58,719 nt of DNA from Betaproteobacteria bacterium (GCA_947479645.1 CANKAJ010000011.1:1-58719), one strand, 5' to 3'; positions 1 through 9,374 are shown, counted from the first letter of the stretch. Notes: generated by a model not told the origin, from the sequence alone. Translations and numbers: made by a program.

Positions 1-768
1 GCTGGTGTCGCGGCCCGGCATATAGCTGCCGCGCACCGTGGCCGTGACGGTGTTCTCAGTGATGAAAATGACGCGAAAACCGGCAACCGCGACCCGCTTG
101 CTGTTAGGCATGACCTGGACAACGTCGGCCCCGAAAGTGCCGCCCATCTTGCCCTTGAAATGCTGGTCAGGATCCAACTCAGGCAGATTGGTAACAGCCG
201 CAATCGGCGCAAACAGTTTCTGTATTGCCACGGGGTCCGCCGACTTGGGCTGGCCTGACACCAAGGACGCCTGCATAACTGCGGATGCTGCATTGGCCTG
301 CGGCTCCGTCGCCGGCGGATTGTAGTTCAGGTCGGAAACCTTGCAGCCACGACCCACGAACACGCTGGTCAGGTACTCCTTGCGAGCCAACGCCTGCTTC
401 ACGCGTTCTGCCGATTGCTGTGTCGTCATCTGCCCGCTCTGCTGCGCCACGCCGGCGGCGGTCTGTGCCGCTGCCTTGCCAAACAATGCGCCTGCCATTC
501 CGCCGATCTGACCGAACAGACCCGTGCGTCCCGCCACCTCGGCAGCGACATTGGCCACGCTACCCGCCATCGCCGTGTTGCTGCCCGATTCACCCGCGGC
601 TTGCGCGGCGGCGATGACTTTGTCCATTTCTCCGGTTTCGCCGTATATCTGGGCGCAGTTCAGTTGGTTGTCGGTGATCTTGATGCGCTCGATAGGAGCT
701 GCCTGCTGGGCTACGGCTGACCATGAGATACAGGCGAATGAGACAACAAAGGCGAGTCGGGTGTTCAT
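1..768 (-). CDS. Secreted protein of unknown function (5' part, cut by window edge)
   Basis: The frame is open from an ATG at 768 down to base 1 (256 codons, no stop), so only the N-terminal part is in the window. A GGAGAA ribosome site lies just upstream of the ATG. The product starts with a typical signal peptide of about 20 residues ending near AVAQQA. Next comes a Gly/Ala-rich stretch (about residues 55-105, with GLFGQIGGMAGALFGKAAA) that could be a membrane-associated or glycine-zipper-like helix, then a polar part with a lone Cys (GRGCKV). I do not recognise the family. The glycine-rich segment suggests an envelope protein, which is inference. Confidence 0.7.
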   Translation of the reverse strand, partial: MNTRLAFVVSFACISWSAVAQQAAPIERIKITDNQLNCAQIYGETGEMDKVIAAAQAAGESGSNTAMAGSVANVAAEVAGRTGLFGQIGGMAGALFGKAAAQTAAGVAQQSGQMTTQQSAERVKQALARKEYLTSVFVGRGCKVSDLNYNPPATEPQANAASAVMQASLVSGQPKSADPVAIQKLFAPIAAVTNLPELDPDQHFKGKMGGTFGADVVQVMPNSKRVAVAGFRVIFITENTVTATVRGSYMPGRDTS

Positions 769-1030
769 GGATTCTCCGGCTGTCAAAAGTTTCTTTGACG
801 GATTATATCCACGCGAATCAGCAAATGACTACGCCATGCACATGAAAAATAATGGCGGTCGGATTTACATTTCTCAGCACTGGAATGCTTATGCCGACAG
901 CATAAAACGCGCATTCAAACGAGCACCAGCTCGGTGCGCCATGAACAGCCTCGGCGCACCAAGATCAAACTGGATGCTTGCGTGCCAGCCTGCTTGTGCA
1001 AACCGGGAAGAGCCCCTCCTGAACAGCCTG

Positions 1031-2041
1031 CTAAGTCTTCTCCTGCAGCGTACCTTTGGGAAAATTCACCAGCGCGTCATAGATCTTGCGATCGATCTCC
1101 AGCCCGGCCTTGAGGTTCTTGGCGCGCTCGCGCAGCGAGCGCTCGCCGGGCAGGCGTATCTCGTCCACGCCCTGCTGGCGCGGCGTTGCTTTCAACTCGG
1201 CCAGCATGGCGCTCATGTCACGCCGGTAATCCTCCATCGGCACCAGCAGATCGGGTTTCATCATCAGGATCATGTAGCCATAGATTTTCTCGGCATCCTG
1301 TGCCGAACCGGCAAACACGCCCATGGCCTGACTCGCCAACGCCAGTGCAAAGCCCTTGTAACCGCCGAATGACAGAATGGCGCTCACCTTGGCTGCATCG
1401 CGGGTCGGTTTGCCCTGCGCATCAATGGCCACGCCTTCCGGCAAGGGCTTGCCCAGGCGCTCAAAGAGTTGCAGTTCCGTTCCCATGAAGGCCGACGTGC
1501 CCATGTCGATGACCAGCGGCTCGCCTGCCGTGGGAAACCCGAATGCAATCGGATTGGTGCCGGTGGCAGCGACTGCGGCGCCCGGAGGCGCCACATTGCG
1601 GATGGTGCTGACGGTGTGAATGCAGATCAGGCCCGCGCGTGCAGCCATCTCCACGTAATAGGCGCTGCGCCCGCTCATCCAGGAATTGTTCAGGCCGACC
1701 ACGGCAAAGCCATGCTCGCTCGCCTTCCTGATGGCGATTTGCGTGGCGTGATACACCGCGATCATGCCGTTGTTGTTGCCGCCATCGAGCAGGGCCGATA
1801 CCGGCGTCTCGCGCACGGCGCGTATGTGCCTGCGCGGCCTGAGCTGGCGCGGGCTCTCCGCGATGTTCAGCACCTTGGGCAATCCTGAATACTCATAACC
1901 GCACAGGGCGGCGTCGATCATGTGATCGGTCAGGATGCGTGCATCTTCTTCGTCATAGCCGCGCCGGAGCAGCGTCTGCTCGGACAGTGCGCGCGCCTCA
2001 TCGACGGCCAGTCGGACACGAGTATCGGATATTGTTGGCAT
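1031..2041 (-). CDS. Ldh family (malate/L-lactate dehydrogenase 2 type) oxidoreductase
   Basis: The 336-residue product has the length and pattern of the LDH2/MDH2 family (Pfam Ldh_2), NAD(P)-dependent cytosolic oxidoreductases acting on 2-hydroxy acids or related imino acids. Family hallmarks seen are the N-terminal helical segment, GLNNSWMSGRSAYYVEMAA around residues 115-135, IRNVAPPG and GTNPIAFGFPTAGEPLVIDMGTS-type text near 150-180, and GGYKGFALAL near 225. It is the last gene of a minus-strand series behind a Bug binding protein (79 bp gap) and may oxidise the acid that protein captures. The substrate (malate, lactate, sulfolactate, ureidoglycolate or other) cannot be told from sequence. 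Its downstream neighbour, 262 bp away, is also on the minus strand. Confidence 0.88.
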   Translation of the reverse strand: MPTISDTRVRLAVDEARALSEQTLLRRGYDEEDARILTDHMIDAALCGYEYSGLPKVLNIAESPRQLRPRRHIRAVRETPVSALLDGGNNNGMIAVYHATQIAIRKASEHGFAVVGLNNSWMSGRSAYYVEMAARAGLICIHTVSTIRNVAPPGAAVAATGTNPIAFGFPTAGEPLVIDMGTSAFMGTELQLFERLGKPLPEGVAIDAQGKPTRDAAKVSAILSFGGYKGFALALASQAMGVFAGSAQDAEKIYGYMILMMKPDLLVPMEDYRRDMSAMLAELKATPRQQGVDEIRLPGERSLRERAKNLKAGLEIDRKIYDALVNFPKGTLQEKT

Positions 2042-2120
2042 TGTTATCTTTTTAAGAAAATTAATGAATATTTACACTACATCGTTAGATAATTGACATC
2101 ATCATATCAGCCGCCTGATT

Positions 2121-3095
2121 TTACTCCGGCTGATACTTGATCGCCTTGGTCACGGCGGCCCATCGCTCCACGTCCTCGCGAATCCAGGTGGCAAACTGCT
2201 CCGGTGTCTTCCACCACGGCTCCAGGCCATTGACCGCAAACAGTTCCTTGATATCGGGCATGGCGAGAATTTTCTCCAGAGAGCCATTGAGCCTGTTCAC
2301 GATCGCCCTTGGTGTGGCGGCCGGCGCCAGTATGCCAACCATGGAGACCGCTTCGAATTTGGGAATGCCCGCCTCGGCCAGGGTTGGAGAATTCGGCAGC
2401 AACACCGAGCGCTGCAGCGTCGCGACACCCAGCAGGCGGACCTTGCCCGCATTCACCTGAGGCACGGCAATCGGCGCAGACACGAACATCAGATCACAGG
2501 CCCCCGCTACCACATCCAGCAGCGCCGGGCCTGCCCCCTTGTAGGGAATGTGCACCATGTCTGTGCCCGACATCATCTTGAACAACTCCATGGCCAGATG
2601 CATGGAGGCACCAGTGCCATTGGAGCCGAAATTCAGTTTCCCCGGCCGCGACTTGGCATAGGCAATCAGTTCCTTGACGCTGTTCGCTGGCATTTTCGGA
2701 TTGACCACCAGCACGATGGGGCTGACTCCGACCGGACTGATCGCGGCAAAATCCTTCACCGGGTCATAAGGCAGATTCTTCACGGTCACTGCGGCTGCGG
2801 TAAAGCTCCCCGCTGCGCCCAACAAGGTGTAGCCGTCAGGAGCGGATTTGGCGACGTAATCGGCGCCGATGGTCGCGGCGGCACCCGGTTTGTAGTCGAT
2901 GACGACCGGCTGACCCAGCATCTCGCCCAGCTTCAGTGCCGCCGGTCGCAACGGCGCATCCTGCGGGCCGCCCGCCGCGAACGGAATGATCAGTCTGATC
3001 GGCTTGACGGGATAGGCCTGCGCGCCCGCGTGAACGGCGAGCATGGACAAGATGCAGCCCGACAATATGCAGCCCACTACGATGAAAGATCGCAT
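2121..3095 (-). CDS. Bug/TctC-family solute-binding protein 1
   Basis: This 324-residue periplasmic receptor of the tripartite tricarboxylate transporter (TTT) class has a signal peptide cleaved near HAGAQA. The first ligand-loop motif reads PFAAGGPQDAPLR (about 38-50), then SAPDGYTLL, PYDPVKDFAAISP, a PGKLNFGSNG region, and HIPYKGAGPALLDVVAG. These are standard Bug landmarks. It is the closest visible paralogue of the protein at 15943-16917: both have GGPQ in the loop, AMELFKMM and the C-terminus VTKAIKYQPE. It lies between an alpha/beta hydrolase (36 bp upstream) and the Ldh dehydrogenase, all on the minus strand, so one transcript is likely. The ligand is unknown; most characterised Bug proteins bind carboxylates. 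Confidence 0.95.
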   Translation of the reverse strand: MRSFIVVGCILSGCILSMLAVHAGAQAYPVKPIRLIIPFAAGGPQDAPLRPAALKLGEMLGQPVVIDYKPGAAATIGADYVAKSAPDGYTLLGAAGSFTAAAVTVKNLPYDPVKDFAAISPVGVSPIVLVVNPKMPANSVKELIAYAKSRPGKLNFGSNGTGASMHLAMELFKMMSGTDMVHIPYKGAGPALLDVVAGACDLMFVSAPIAVPQVNAGKVRLLGVATLQRSVLLPNSPTLAEAGIPKFEAVSMVGILAPAATPRAIVNRLNGSLEKILAMPDIKELFAVNGLEPWWKTPEQFATWIREDVERWAAVTKAIKYQPE

Positions 3096-3131
3096 GTAAC
3101 CTCCGGAAAACAGATGAAGCGATTCGGACCG

Positions 3132-3977
3132 TTAACTCTCGCGGCAGGTGGTTCCGTCATGCTGCGCGGCAAAGTGCAGCAGATGCGAGGCGCAGGCCGC
3201 CGGAAACACCAGTTGCACCTTATGAAAGCTCGACGGCAGATGCACCATGCGCAGCTTGCGAATGCCATCCATGAGCATTCGCTCCTGATCGGCACTGGTA
3301 ATCGGGCCGGAGGTCGGATAGAGCCCCAGCACCGGCGCCTCAATGCGCGGCAGATAAGGCTCGGCACTGATGCCGTGGAACAAGGTGGACATGGCCCTCT
3401 GCACTTCGGGGTTGTTGCGCGCAAACTCTTCCTCATACCAGGCGAGCAACCCGGGATCGGCGTCCGGCGGAAAACGCGTGGTGCGGTTGGTCGCCGCCAC
3501 CCAGGCCTGCATGCCCATCTTCTGTTGCGCCTCTTCCTGAGAGGCGTGACCCAGCGAGTAGGTCTTTTTGGTGGCCGAGCCGATGAATACCGGACTGGAC
3601 ACCAGCGTGAGCGTGCGCACGCGCGCCGGGTGGGTTGCGGCGAGCACCATGCCGAGGATGCCGCCCATGGATTCACCGCAAAAATGCACCGACTCGGCGC
3701 CCAGGTGATCGATGATCGCAACGACATCACCAACGCAGGCGTCCATGGTGAACTCGCTGGCCAGATCGAAATTCGCCGATGACTGCCCCAGCCCGCGAAT
3801 GTCGGGCCGCACCACCTTGAAATAACGCGCCAGATACGGCACCCAGCTGTACCAGAAACGACCCGAGCGGCCAAAACCGTGCTGCAGGATCAGATAGGGC
3901 GCATTGCGCCACGGATCGGTGTAGTCATCCAGCTCATAGTGCAGATCGGGCTGGCCTGGGCGTTTGAGAAAGGGCAT
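3132..3977 (-). CDS. Alpha/beta-fold hydrolase
   Basis: The 281-residue protein has the alpha/beta hydrolase pattern: an oxyanion region LILQHGFGRSGRFW near residue 28, PDIRGLGQSS, and a nucleophile elbow GESMGG (Ser near residue 101). The C-terminal catalytic His is probably in SSFHKVQ. It resembles 3-oxoadipate enol-lactonase, esterase or C-C hydrolase relatives acting on carboxylic esters or ring-cleavage products, but the substrate is not predictable. It sits between the MFS transporter (144 bp) and a Bug protein (36 bp), all on the minus strand, which suggests a small catabolic operon. No signal peptide is seen, so it should be cytosolic. Confidence 0.88.
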   Translation of the reverse strand: MPFLKRPGQPDLHYELDDYTDPWRNAPYLILQHGFGRSGRFWYSWVPYLARYFKVVRPDIRGLGQSSANFDLASEFTMDACVGDVVAIIDHLGAESVHFCGESMGGILGMVLAATHPARVRTLTLVSSPVFIGSATKKTYSLGHASQEEAQQKMGMQAWVAATNRTTRFPPDADPGLLAWYEEEFARNNPEVQRAMSTLFHGISAEPYLPRIEAPVLGLYPTSGPITSADQERMLMDGIRKLRMVHLPSSFHKVQLVFPAACASHLLHFAAQHDGTTCRES

Positions 3978-4121
3978 GGTGGGCGCCTGGAATCGCGCGG
4001 TAAAAGGATCGGACGATTGTAAACTCGTTTCTGCTCAGCCACACAGCCGTCAGCGTGACACGCGCATCAGATGCCCTAGTCGATGCACTGTTTCATCGTA
4101 GAGCAGACCACGCATCCGCGT

Positions 4122-5306
4122 TCACTGTTTCACATTTTTTTCGTTAGACGATCCGGCCGGTTGATTGGCATCATTCTCCCCAGCCCCCATATAAGTCAGC
4201 ATGCCCCCCGTCCCCAGCATCAACCCGTTGACCCAGAACACGGCGGCCAGCCCGAAGGCCGAGCCGATCGAACCGAACATGATCGGACCGACCACGCGCG
4301 TGAGGTAGTTCGCGGTCATGCGCAGTCCCAGCGCCTCGCCGGAGCGGCCTTCAGCGGAATGGCTGAACATCAGCATGGTGATGATGGGCTGGCCGCAACC
4401 CATGCCGAGGCCGAAGATGAACGCGATCAGCGAGAGCGTCACGCCATTGCTGAAGAAGGGCACGAAGCCGAATGCCACGGCGCTGAGCGTGAATGCGTAG
4501 ATGAGCACCTTCTCTTCGTTGAACCAGGCAATCATGCGCGTCAGCAGCAGGCGCACCACGAATGCAGCCGCGGCATTGGCGGCGAGCACGATGCCGATGA
4601 CCGACGCCGACAATTCGATCATGTGGCAGTACACCGGCATGTAGAACTGGAACAGGTCCTGCCCTGACTGCAACAGGCTGCTGGTGGCCAGTGTTCTGCG
4701 CACCCCCGGATTGGCCAGCAGTTCGCGCAGGCCGCCGCCGCCCTTGCCTTCCTGCTTCGAGCCCCCGGGCAGCACACCGCCCCACACCGCGAGCATCACC
4801 GAAGGCGCCAGCGCCATCAGCCCGAGGTAAAGGCAGGTGGCCCCATAGCCGGCATGATCAATGGAGAACCCGGCGATCAATGGGCCGAGCAGGTTGGACA
4901 CCGCCATCATCAAGCTGTAGTTGCTGAAATTGTTGGTGCGATTCTGCTTGTTGCTGAGCAGGCCGACCAGATTCTGGATGGACACATTGAAGATGGAAAA
5001 CGACAGCCCGTTCAATCCTGCGGCAATGAACAATGTGGTGATGCCTGGCGTCCACCACGGAATCAGCATGCCAAGAAACGCGCCAAGGGCCCCCACCAGC
5101 AGCAGCCAGCGCGTACCGAAGCGATCAGCGAGTTTTCCGGCAGGCCATGAGAGCAGGGTCGGAAACGCCGAGAAGGTCGCCGCAATCAGACCCACCGTAA
5201 ACGGATCGGCGCCCATATTAAGCGCATACAGCGCGAGCAGCACGCGCCCGCCGCGAATGACGACGCCATTGATTACGGTCAGGGCAAGCAGGTACTGGAT
5301 GATCAT
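4122..5306 (-). CDS. MFS transporter (island-flanking paralogue A)
   Basis: A major facilitator superfamily permease with about 12 hydrophobic segments. The start is taken at the ATG at 5306 (product MIIQYLLALTVINGV..., 394 residues); the frame is open to an ATG at 5378, but the extra 24 residues look non-native. The MFS loop 2-3 signature appears as GKLADRFGTRW. Segment four to five carries NNFSNYSLMMAVSNLLGPL, which parallels DNFSMVMQAHSMANFISPL in the second MFS protein at 50699-51892, so the two are paralogues of one subfamily. The protein probably exports or imports a small organic compound. It diverges from the Bug gene at 5433, leaving a short shared promoter space. Confidence 0.9.
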   Translation of the reverse strand: MIIQYLLALTVINGVVIRGGRVLLALYALNMGADPFTVGLIAATFSAFPTLLSWPAGKLADRFGTRWLLLVGALGAFLGMLIPWWTPGITTLFIAAGLNGLSFSIFNVSIQNLVGLLSNKQNRTNNFSNYSLMMAVSNLLGPLIAGFSIDHAGYGATCLYLGLMALAPSVMLAVWGGVLPGGSKQEGKGGGGLRELLANPGVRRTLATSSLLQSGQDLFQFYMPVYCHMIELSASVIGIVLAANAAAAFVVRLLLTRMIAWFNEEKVLIYAFTLSAVAFGFVPFFSNGVTLSLIAFIFGLGMGCGQPIITMLMFSHSAEGRSGEALGLRMTANYLTRVVGPIMFGSIGSAFGLAAVFWVNGLMLGTGGMLTYMGAGENDANQPAGSSNEKNVKQ

Positions 5307-5432
5307 GGGCTGAGTTGTGCAGACCGTCTGCGTCAGGAACTGGAATGGCCGATAATACCGCCCTGCCGTGATTTGCATTATTCAGGGTGCACGCGACCGC
5401 TACTCAAAAAGCGAAGGGGTGGAGGAAATTTG

Positions 5433-6416
5433 ATGCTGAAGCAATTCACGTCCGCGATGCTGTTGTCACTGGCAGGCGTCACTGCCCTTGGCATATTTGA
5501 TCACGCCAATGCGCAGAGCTATCCCGCCAAACCAATCCGGCTCATCGTCCCCTACCCGCCGGGCGCCACCACCGATGCCACCGCGCGCTCGGTCGCGGGC
5601 AAGGTATCCGAGCGACTCAAGCAGCAGATCGTGGTCGACAATATCGGCGGCGCAGGTGGTGTCATTGCCGCTGAAAACGCGGCGCGCGCGGCCCCCGACG
5701 GTTACACGCTGCTGTTCGGCACTTCAGCCGCGCTGATCATCGGCCCGTTGCTGAACAAGGCGTTGCCCTATCACCCGATCAGGGATTTTTCACCGATCAG
5801 CCAGATCGTCTCCAACCCGATGCTGATGGTCGTCAATGCCTCGGTGCCTGCCAACAATGCCGCTGAATTGATCGCGCTCGCCAGACGCACCCCGGGCGCG
5901 CTCAACTACGGATCGGCCGGTCCCGGCACCCCCAATCACCTGGCCACCGAATTGTTAAAAAGCATGGCCGGCATCAACATGATCCACGTTGCCTATAGAG
6001 GAAGTGCCCAGGCGCTGATCGACCTCGTCAGCGGCCGGGTGCAGTTCTATATGGCATCGGTCCCCGGACTGCTTCCCAGTGTAAAAAGCGGCAAGCTGAA
6101 AGCGATGGCGGTGAGCACCGCAAGACGATCCGGTGTGCTGCCCGATCTGCCGGCGCTGAGCGAATCGACCGTGCCCGGATACGAATTCGAAGTCTGGTAT
6201 GGTTTGTTTGCGCCTGCGAAAACATCGACCACCATCGTCTCCAGACTGAACGCGGAAACGGTGGCCGTTCTGTCCGAGCCGGAATTCGTGAAGAGCCTGG
6301 CCGTCCAGGGCTCCGAAGCGCGCGGCGGCACGCCCGAGGCGCTGGGCGCGATCGTGCGTGGCGAATACGAACGCCTGGGCAAGGTCGTGGAAAGCATCGG
6401 CCCCATCACTCAATGA
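5433..6416 (+). CDS. Bug/TctC-family solute-binding protein 2
   Basis: This 327-residue receptor is started at the ATG at 5433, which follows GGAGGA at 5421 and begins the signal peptide (MLKQFTSAML..., cleaved near HANAQS). The longer open frame from 5373 lacks a ribosome site and overlaps the divergent MFS 5' end. The ligand loop reads PYPPGATTDATAR, where the usual GG pair is GA. AAPDGYTLLFG, NYGSAGPGTPNHLA and HVAYRGSAQALIDLVSG follow. It opens a plus-strand unit with a metallo-beta-lactamase-fold hydrolase (25 bp downstream) and an amidohydrolase, so its ligand may be a lactone, ester or cyclic amide product. That link is inferred from position only. Confidence 0.95.
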   Translation: MLKQFTSAMLLSLAGVTALGIFDHANAQSYPAKPIRLIVPYPPGATTDATARSVAGKVSERLKQQIVVDNIGGAGGVIAAENAARAAPDGYTLLFGTSAALIIGPLLNKALPYHPIRDFSPISQIVSNPMLMVVNASVPANNAAELIALARRTPGALNYGSAGPGTPNHLATELLKSMAGINMIHVAYRGSAQALIDLVSGRVQFYMASVPGLLPSVKSGKLKAMAVSTARRSGVLPDLPALSESTVPGYEFEVWYGLFAPAKTSTTIVSRLNAETVAVLSEPEFVKSLAVQGSEARGGTPEALGAIVRGEYERLGKVVESIGPITQ

Positions 6417-6441
6417 AAACACTCACACTCAGGAGTCACAC

Positions 6442-7305
6442 ATGCGCTGGAAACTAGGCGACGTCAGCATTGCCAAGGTCCTTGAACTGGAATTTCTGGG
6501 CGGCAGCCGCTTCATCCTGCCCGATGCCACGCGCGAAGCGGTGCTCCCCATGAAATGGATGGTGCCGCATTTTGCTGACGAGGAAGGCCGCCTGAAGATG
6601 AGCGTGCATGCGCTGCTGATCGAGACACCCGGCCTGCGCGTGGTGGTGGACCCGTGCATCGGCAACGACAAGAAAGGCCGCCGCGTGCCCGCGTGGAATG
6701 ACCGCCAGGGACGTTTTCTGGAAGAGATCGCCGAAGCCGGCTTCCCGCGCGAATCCATCGACGTCGTGCTTTGCACGCACCTGCATGTCGATCACGTGGG
6801 CTGGAACACCATGTTTGTCGATGGCCGGTGGCAGCCCACCTTTCCCAACGCGCGCTACCTGTTCGGGCGACTCGAATACGACTACTGGAAACAGCAACAG
6901 ACGGACAGCATTGCCGTCACCGTGTTTCAGGACTCGGTGCAGCCGATCTTCGAGGCCGGCCTGGCCGACTTCGTGGAAACCGACCACCGCATCTGCGATG
7001 AATTGCAGTTGATTCCGAGTCTGGGACACACGCCCGGCCATGTCAGCATCAGCATCCACTCCAAGGGTGAACGCGGACTGATCACCGGCGATATCGCGCA
7101 TCATCCCTGTCAGTTGGCGCGACCGGACTGGCGCGCCACGCCGGACTACGACCCGGATCAGGCCGAGGCCACCCGCCGCCGCATGTTCAAGGAACTCTCC
7201 GGCCAGCCGGTGCTGGTGTTCGGCACCCACTTCGCGGGCCCCAGCGCCGGTTGGGTGGAACCTGATGGAGATGCCTATCGGCTGCGAGTCGATGCCGCCA
7301 AATAA
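6442..7305 (+). CDS. MBL-fold metallo-hydrolase
   Basis: The start at 6442 is preceded by AGGAG at 6431; the open frame extends further up but overlaps the Bug gene. The 287-residue protein has the metallo-beta-lactamase zinc motif THLHVDHVGW (His113, His115, Asp117, His118), then GHTPGHVS near 197, the metal-bridging Asp in TGDIAHHP, and a late His in GTHFAGPSAGW. This layout matches the quorum-quenching-lactonase/hydrolase-like branch with two metals. Likely reactions are hydrolysis of a lactone or ester; the exact substrate is not visible. It has no signal peptide. It is the middle gene of Bug - MBL - amidohydrolase. Confidence 0.9.
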   Translation: MRWKLGDVSIAKVLELEFLGGSRFILPDATREAVLPMKWMVPHFADEEGRLKMSVHALLIETPGLRVVVDPCIGNDKKGRRVPAWNDRQGRFLEEIAEAGFPRESIDVVLCTHLHVDHVGWNTMFVDGRWQPTFPNARYLFGRLEYDYWKQQQTDSIAVTVFQDSVQPIFEAGLADFVETDHRICDELQLIPSLGHTPGHVSISIHSKGERGLITGDIAHHPCQLARPDWRATPDYDPDQAEATRRRMFKELSGQPVLVFGTHFAGPSAGWVEPDGDAYRLRVDAAK

Positions 7306-7424
7306 TCCGACAACACATCGTTCTCGATTTCAACGCCCGTGATTTGAGTTTTCACCGTTATGGTTAAACTGCCCTGCCTGACTCACCGTGCAACCTCGCC
7401 GCACAACCCACTGAGGAAACAGCC

Positions 7425-8450
7425 ATGATCGACATGCATGCCCACTGGAAGCCCGCCGAGTTTGCCGATGCCATGCGCACCCGCACGCGCGAACCGCGCA
7501 TCGTGCGCAACGCCGACGGCATCGAGGTGTTGAAGTCACGAACGGGAGAAGAACCGCTCGCCAGCGCCTTCGATGACGTGAACGAGCACCTCGCCCGCAT
7601 GGATCGCCAGGGCGTGAGCACCAGCGTGCTGTCGCTGGTCGGCCCGTTTTGCTGGATTGAATCGCAGCCGGTGGATGTGTCGGTGCAACTGTGCCGCATC
7701 TACAACGACAGCATTTCCAGAATCTGCACCGAACACCCGGGCCGCTTCGCCGCCTATGCGGCACTGCCGCTGGTCGACATGTCGGCCGCCGCGGCGGAAC
7801 TGGAACGCGCACTGGGCCTGCCCGGCATGATCGGCGCGCAGGTGCCGGGCAATGGCTTTCTCACCGCAGAGCATGCCGAACAGATGCGCCCGCTGCTGGA
7901 GATCATCAACCGCCGCCGCGCGATCCTGTTCATTCACCACGGCCCCATGCCCGGAGATGCCTTCCCGCGATTCGCCAACAGCACCGACAACGCGCGCCGC
8001 CGCAATGGCACGCTGGACATGCAAACGAGCCTGTCGTCGGTGATGCTGACGCTATGCCTCACGGATTATCTGGATCCCTATCCCGATGCCATGATCCATG
8101 TGCACAACCTGGGCGGCAATATTCCCTACGAGGTGGAGCGCATGGACCACCGCAGCCTGCTCGACTCGGCCAAAGAGGAACTCCCGTCGGCACGCTTCCG
8201 TCGCGCCAGGGTGTATGTCGACTGCAATTCCTTCGGCCCGCACTCGATCGAGGCTGGCGTGCGCACCTATGGCGCCGAACGCATCATCTGCGGCACCGAT
8301 GGCTCCGAATTCGGCTGCGACTGGACCAGCAAGGCACTCGCTGCAGCGAACATCAGCCAGGACGAACGCGAGCAGATCCTGCATCGCAATTCCGCGGCGA
8401 TGCTGGCGCACCTGACCACGATTGCTCAGCCGGAGAAACTGGCTGCTTAG
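7425..8450 (+). CDS. Amidohydrolase family protein (ACMSD/gamma-resorcylate decarboxylase-like)
   Basis: The 341-residue protein starts MIDMHAHWKP with the metal-binding HxH at His5/His7, after a GAGGAAACAGCC ribosome site. HHGPMPGD near 170, MIHVHNLGG near 225 and CGTDGSEFG near 287 match the amidohydrolase_2 branch (metal-dependent decarboxylases and hydrolases such as ACMSD and gamma-resorcylate decarboxylase). The likely role is decarboxylation of an aromatic or unsaturated acid, or hydrolysis of a cyclic intermediate, in the cytosol. It is third in the Bug - MBL hydrolase - amidohydrolase unit, 119 bp after the MBL gene. An inverted repeat follows at 8473-8491. Confidence 0.88.
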   Translation: MIDMHAHWKPAEFADAMRTRTREPRIVRNADGIEVLKSRTGEEPLASAFDDVNEHLARMDRQGVSTSVLSLVGPFCWIESQPVDVSVQLCRIYNDSISRICTEHPGRFAAYAALPLVDMSAAAAELERALGLPGMIGAQVPGNGFLTAEHAEQMRPLLEIINRRRAILFIHHGPMPGDAFPRFANSTDNARRRNGTLDMQTSLSSVMLTLCLTDYLDPYPDAMIHVHNLGGNIPYEVERMDHRSLLDSAKEELPSARFRRARVYVDCNSFGPHSIEAGVRTYGAERIICGTDGSEFGCDWTSKALAAANISQDEREQILHRNSAAMLAHLTTIAQPEKLAA

Positions 8451-8472
8451 TGGCTTGGCGTGTCTAACAAAT

Positions 8473-8491
8473 CGAGGGGAGCCTCCCCTCG
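8473..8491. terminator. GC-rich inverted repeat after the amidohydrolase gene
   Basis: CGAGGGGAG-C-CTCCCCTCG is a perfect 9-bp inverted repeat 22 bp after the amidohydrolase stop. In RNA the centre would open to a larger loop. There is no T-run, so factor-independent termination is uncertain. Confidence 0.4.
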
Positions 8492-8572
8492 TGCGCCGCT
8501 ACTGCAGTGGCCAGAACGGTATTGCGGTGATGCAATCTTAGAGTACGTTTCAATATGAAGACAATCACACAA

Positions 8573-8679
8573 TGTCATTCCGAGAGCAGCGAGGAATCTG
8601 CTGTTTAACCAAAACAAAAGCAGATTCCTCAGCCTTCGCCCCGAAGGAAGTCCCCTTGGGGGACGGCTTCGGAATGACA
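8573..8679. repeat. Dispersed palindromic repeat, copy 1
   Basis: The left arm starts TGTCATTCCGAG and runs to GAGGAATCTGCT (8573-8602). The right arm starts AGCAGATTCCTC (8619) and ends TTCGGAATGACA (8679). The arms pair over their outer and middle parts, with a second internal hairpin (about 8635-8662). A second copy with the same arms lies at 26280-26356. Repeats with the text GTCATTCCGAG...GAGGAATCT are known as dispersed intergenic elements in several bacterial phyla. It stands between convergent genes and could act as a terminator; both copies are followed after a short gap by GAGTTCTTA. Confidence 0.8.
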
Positions 8680-8699
8680 AGTCATTTTGAAATGAGTTC

Positions 8700-9317
8700 T
8701 TAGTGCGACTGATGGGGTGGCGGCGCAGTTGCAACGAAGGACGGTCGCGCGGCGATGGTGTCGAACCAGGCAGCCAGCTTCGGTGGCCGTGACGCCGAAT
8801 CCAGACCCGGAATACGCACTTCGAAACCCAGCGCACAGGCCAGCGTGATCTGCCCCATGTTGAGCGGGCCCTGCATCAGGGGATGCCCGATTTCCTTCTC
8901 CCAAAGCACATACAGGCGATCCCTGCGATTGGCCTCATGCCGCATCACGGTAGGCGAATTCTCGCCGGGCGGGCGCATGGTCTCGCGCAGCCACACCGCG
9001 AGGCCATCCATCAGGCTCCTGGCCAATGCTTCCAGCCTGCGCGCCTCCCAGCCCGCTTCACCCGCCGGCAATTCAAACAGCGGCTTGCCGTCGAGGTGGT
9101 CGAGACAAGCGCAAATCAGGCTGGACTCCTCCAGCCCGACACCATCATCGCGGACAAGATAAGGAACGCGCCCGGATGGATTGATGCGGTAGTACGGGCT
9201 GTTCTCCACGCGCGTTTGCGCAGGAATGATTTCGACACGATCCTCCAGTCCCTTTTCGATGACGACAATACGCGCCATGCGTGCATAGGGTGAGACGGGG
9301 GCTATATAAAGTTTCAT
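8700..9317 (-). CDS. Glutathione S-transferase family protein
   Basis: The start is placed at the ATG at 9317, giving a 205-residue protein that begins MKLYIAPVSPYARMARI, the usual beta1-alpha1 start of a thioredoxin-fold GST; the frame is open 11 codons further. NPSGRVPYLVRDDG (about 50-63) with the cis-Pro and the G-site LEESSLI follow. The C-terminal half is the helical GST domain, with a tryptophan-rich end. Roles in the family include glutathione conjugation, dehalogenation or isomerisation of maleyl-type compounds. It is codirectional with and 57 bp downstream of the Bug gene at 9375-10340. Confidence 0.9.
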   Translation of the reverse strand: MKLYIAPVSPYARMARIVVIEKGLEDRVEIIPAQTRVENSPYYRINPSGRVPYLVRDDGVGLEESSLICACLDHLDGKPLFELPAGEAGWEARRLEALARSLMDGLAVWLRETMRPPGENSPTVMRHEANRRDRLYVLWEKEIGHPLMQGPLNMGQITLACALGFEVRIPGLDSASRPPKLAAWFDTIAARPSFVATAPPPHQSH

Positions 9318-9374
9318 GGAAATGGCCGCATAAAATTGAAAAGTGTTCAAGCACCCTGAATCGACACCACAGGA

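Noticed and set aside
1..720. Plus-strand frames at the left edge
   Set aside because: The minus strand gives one open frame with leader peptide and ribosome site through the whole stretch; the plus frames are shadows.
2550..3782. A 410-codon plus-strand open frame across two genes
   Set aside because: It runs antisense over the Bug and hydrolase genes, which both have clear motifs; composition is not protein-like.
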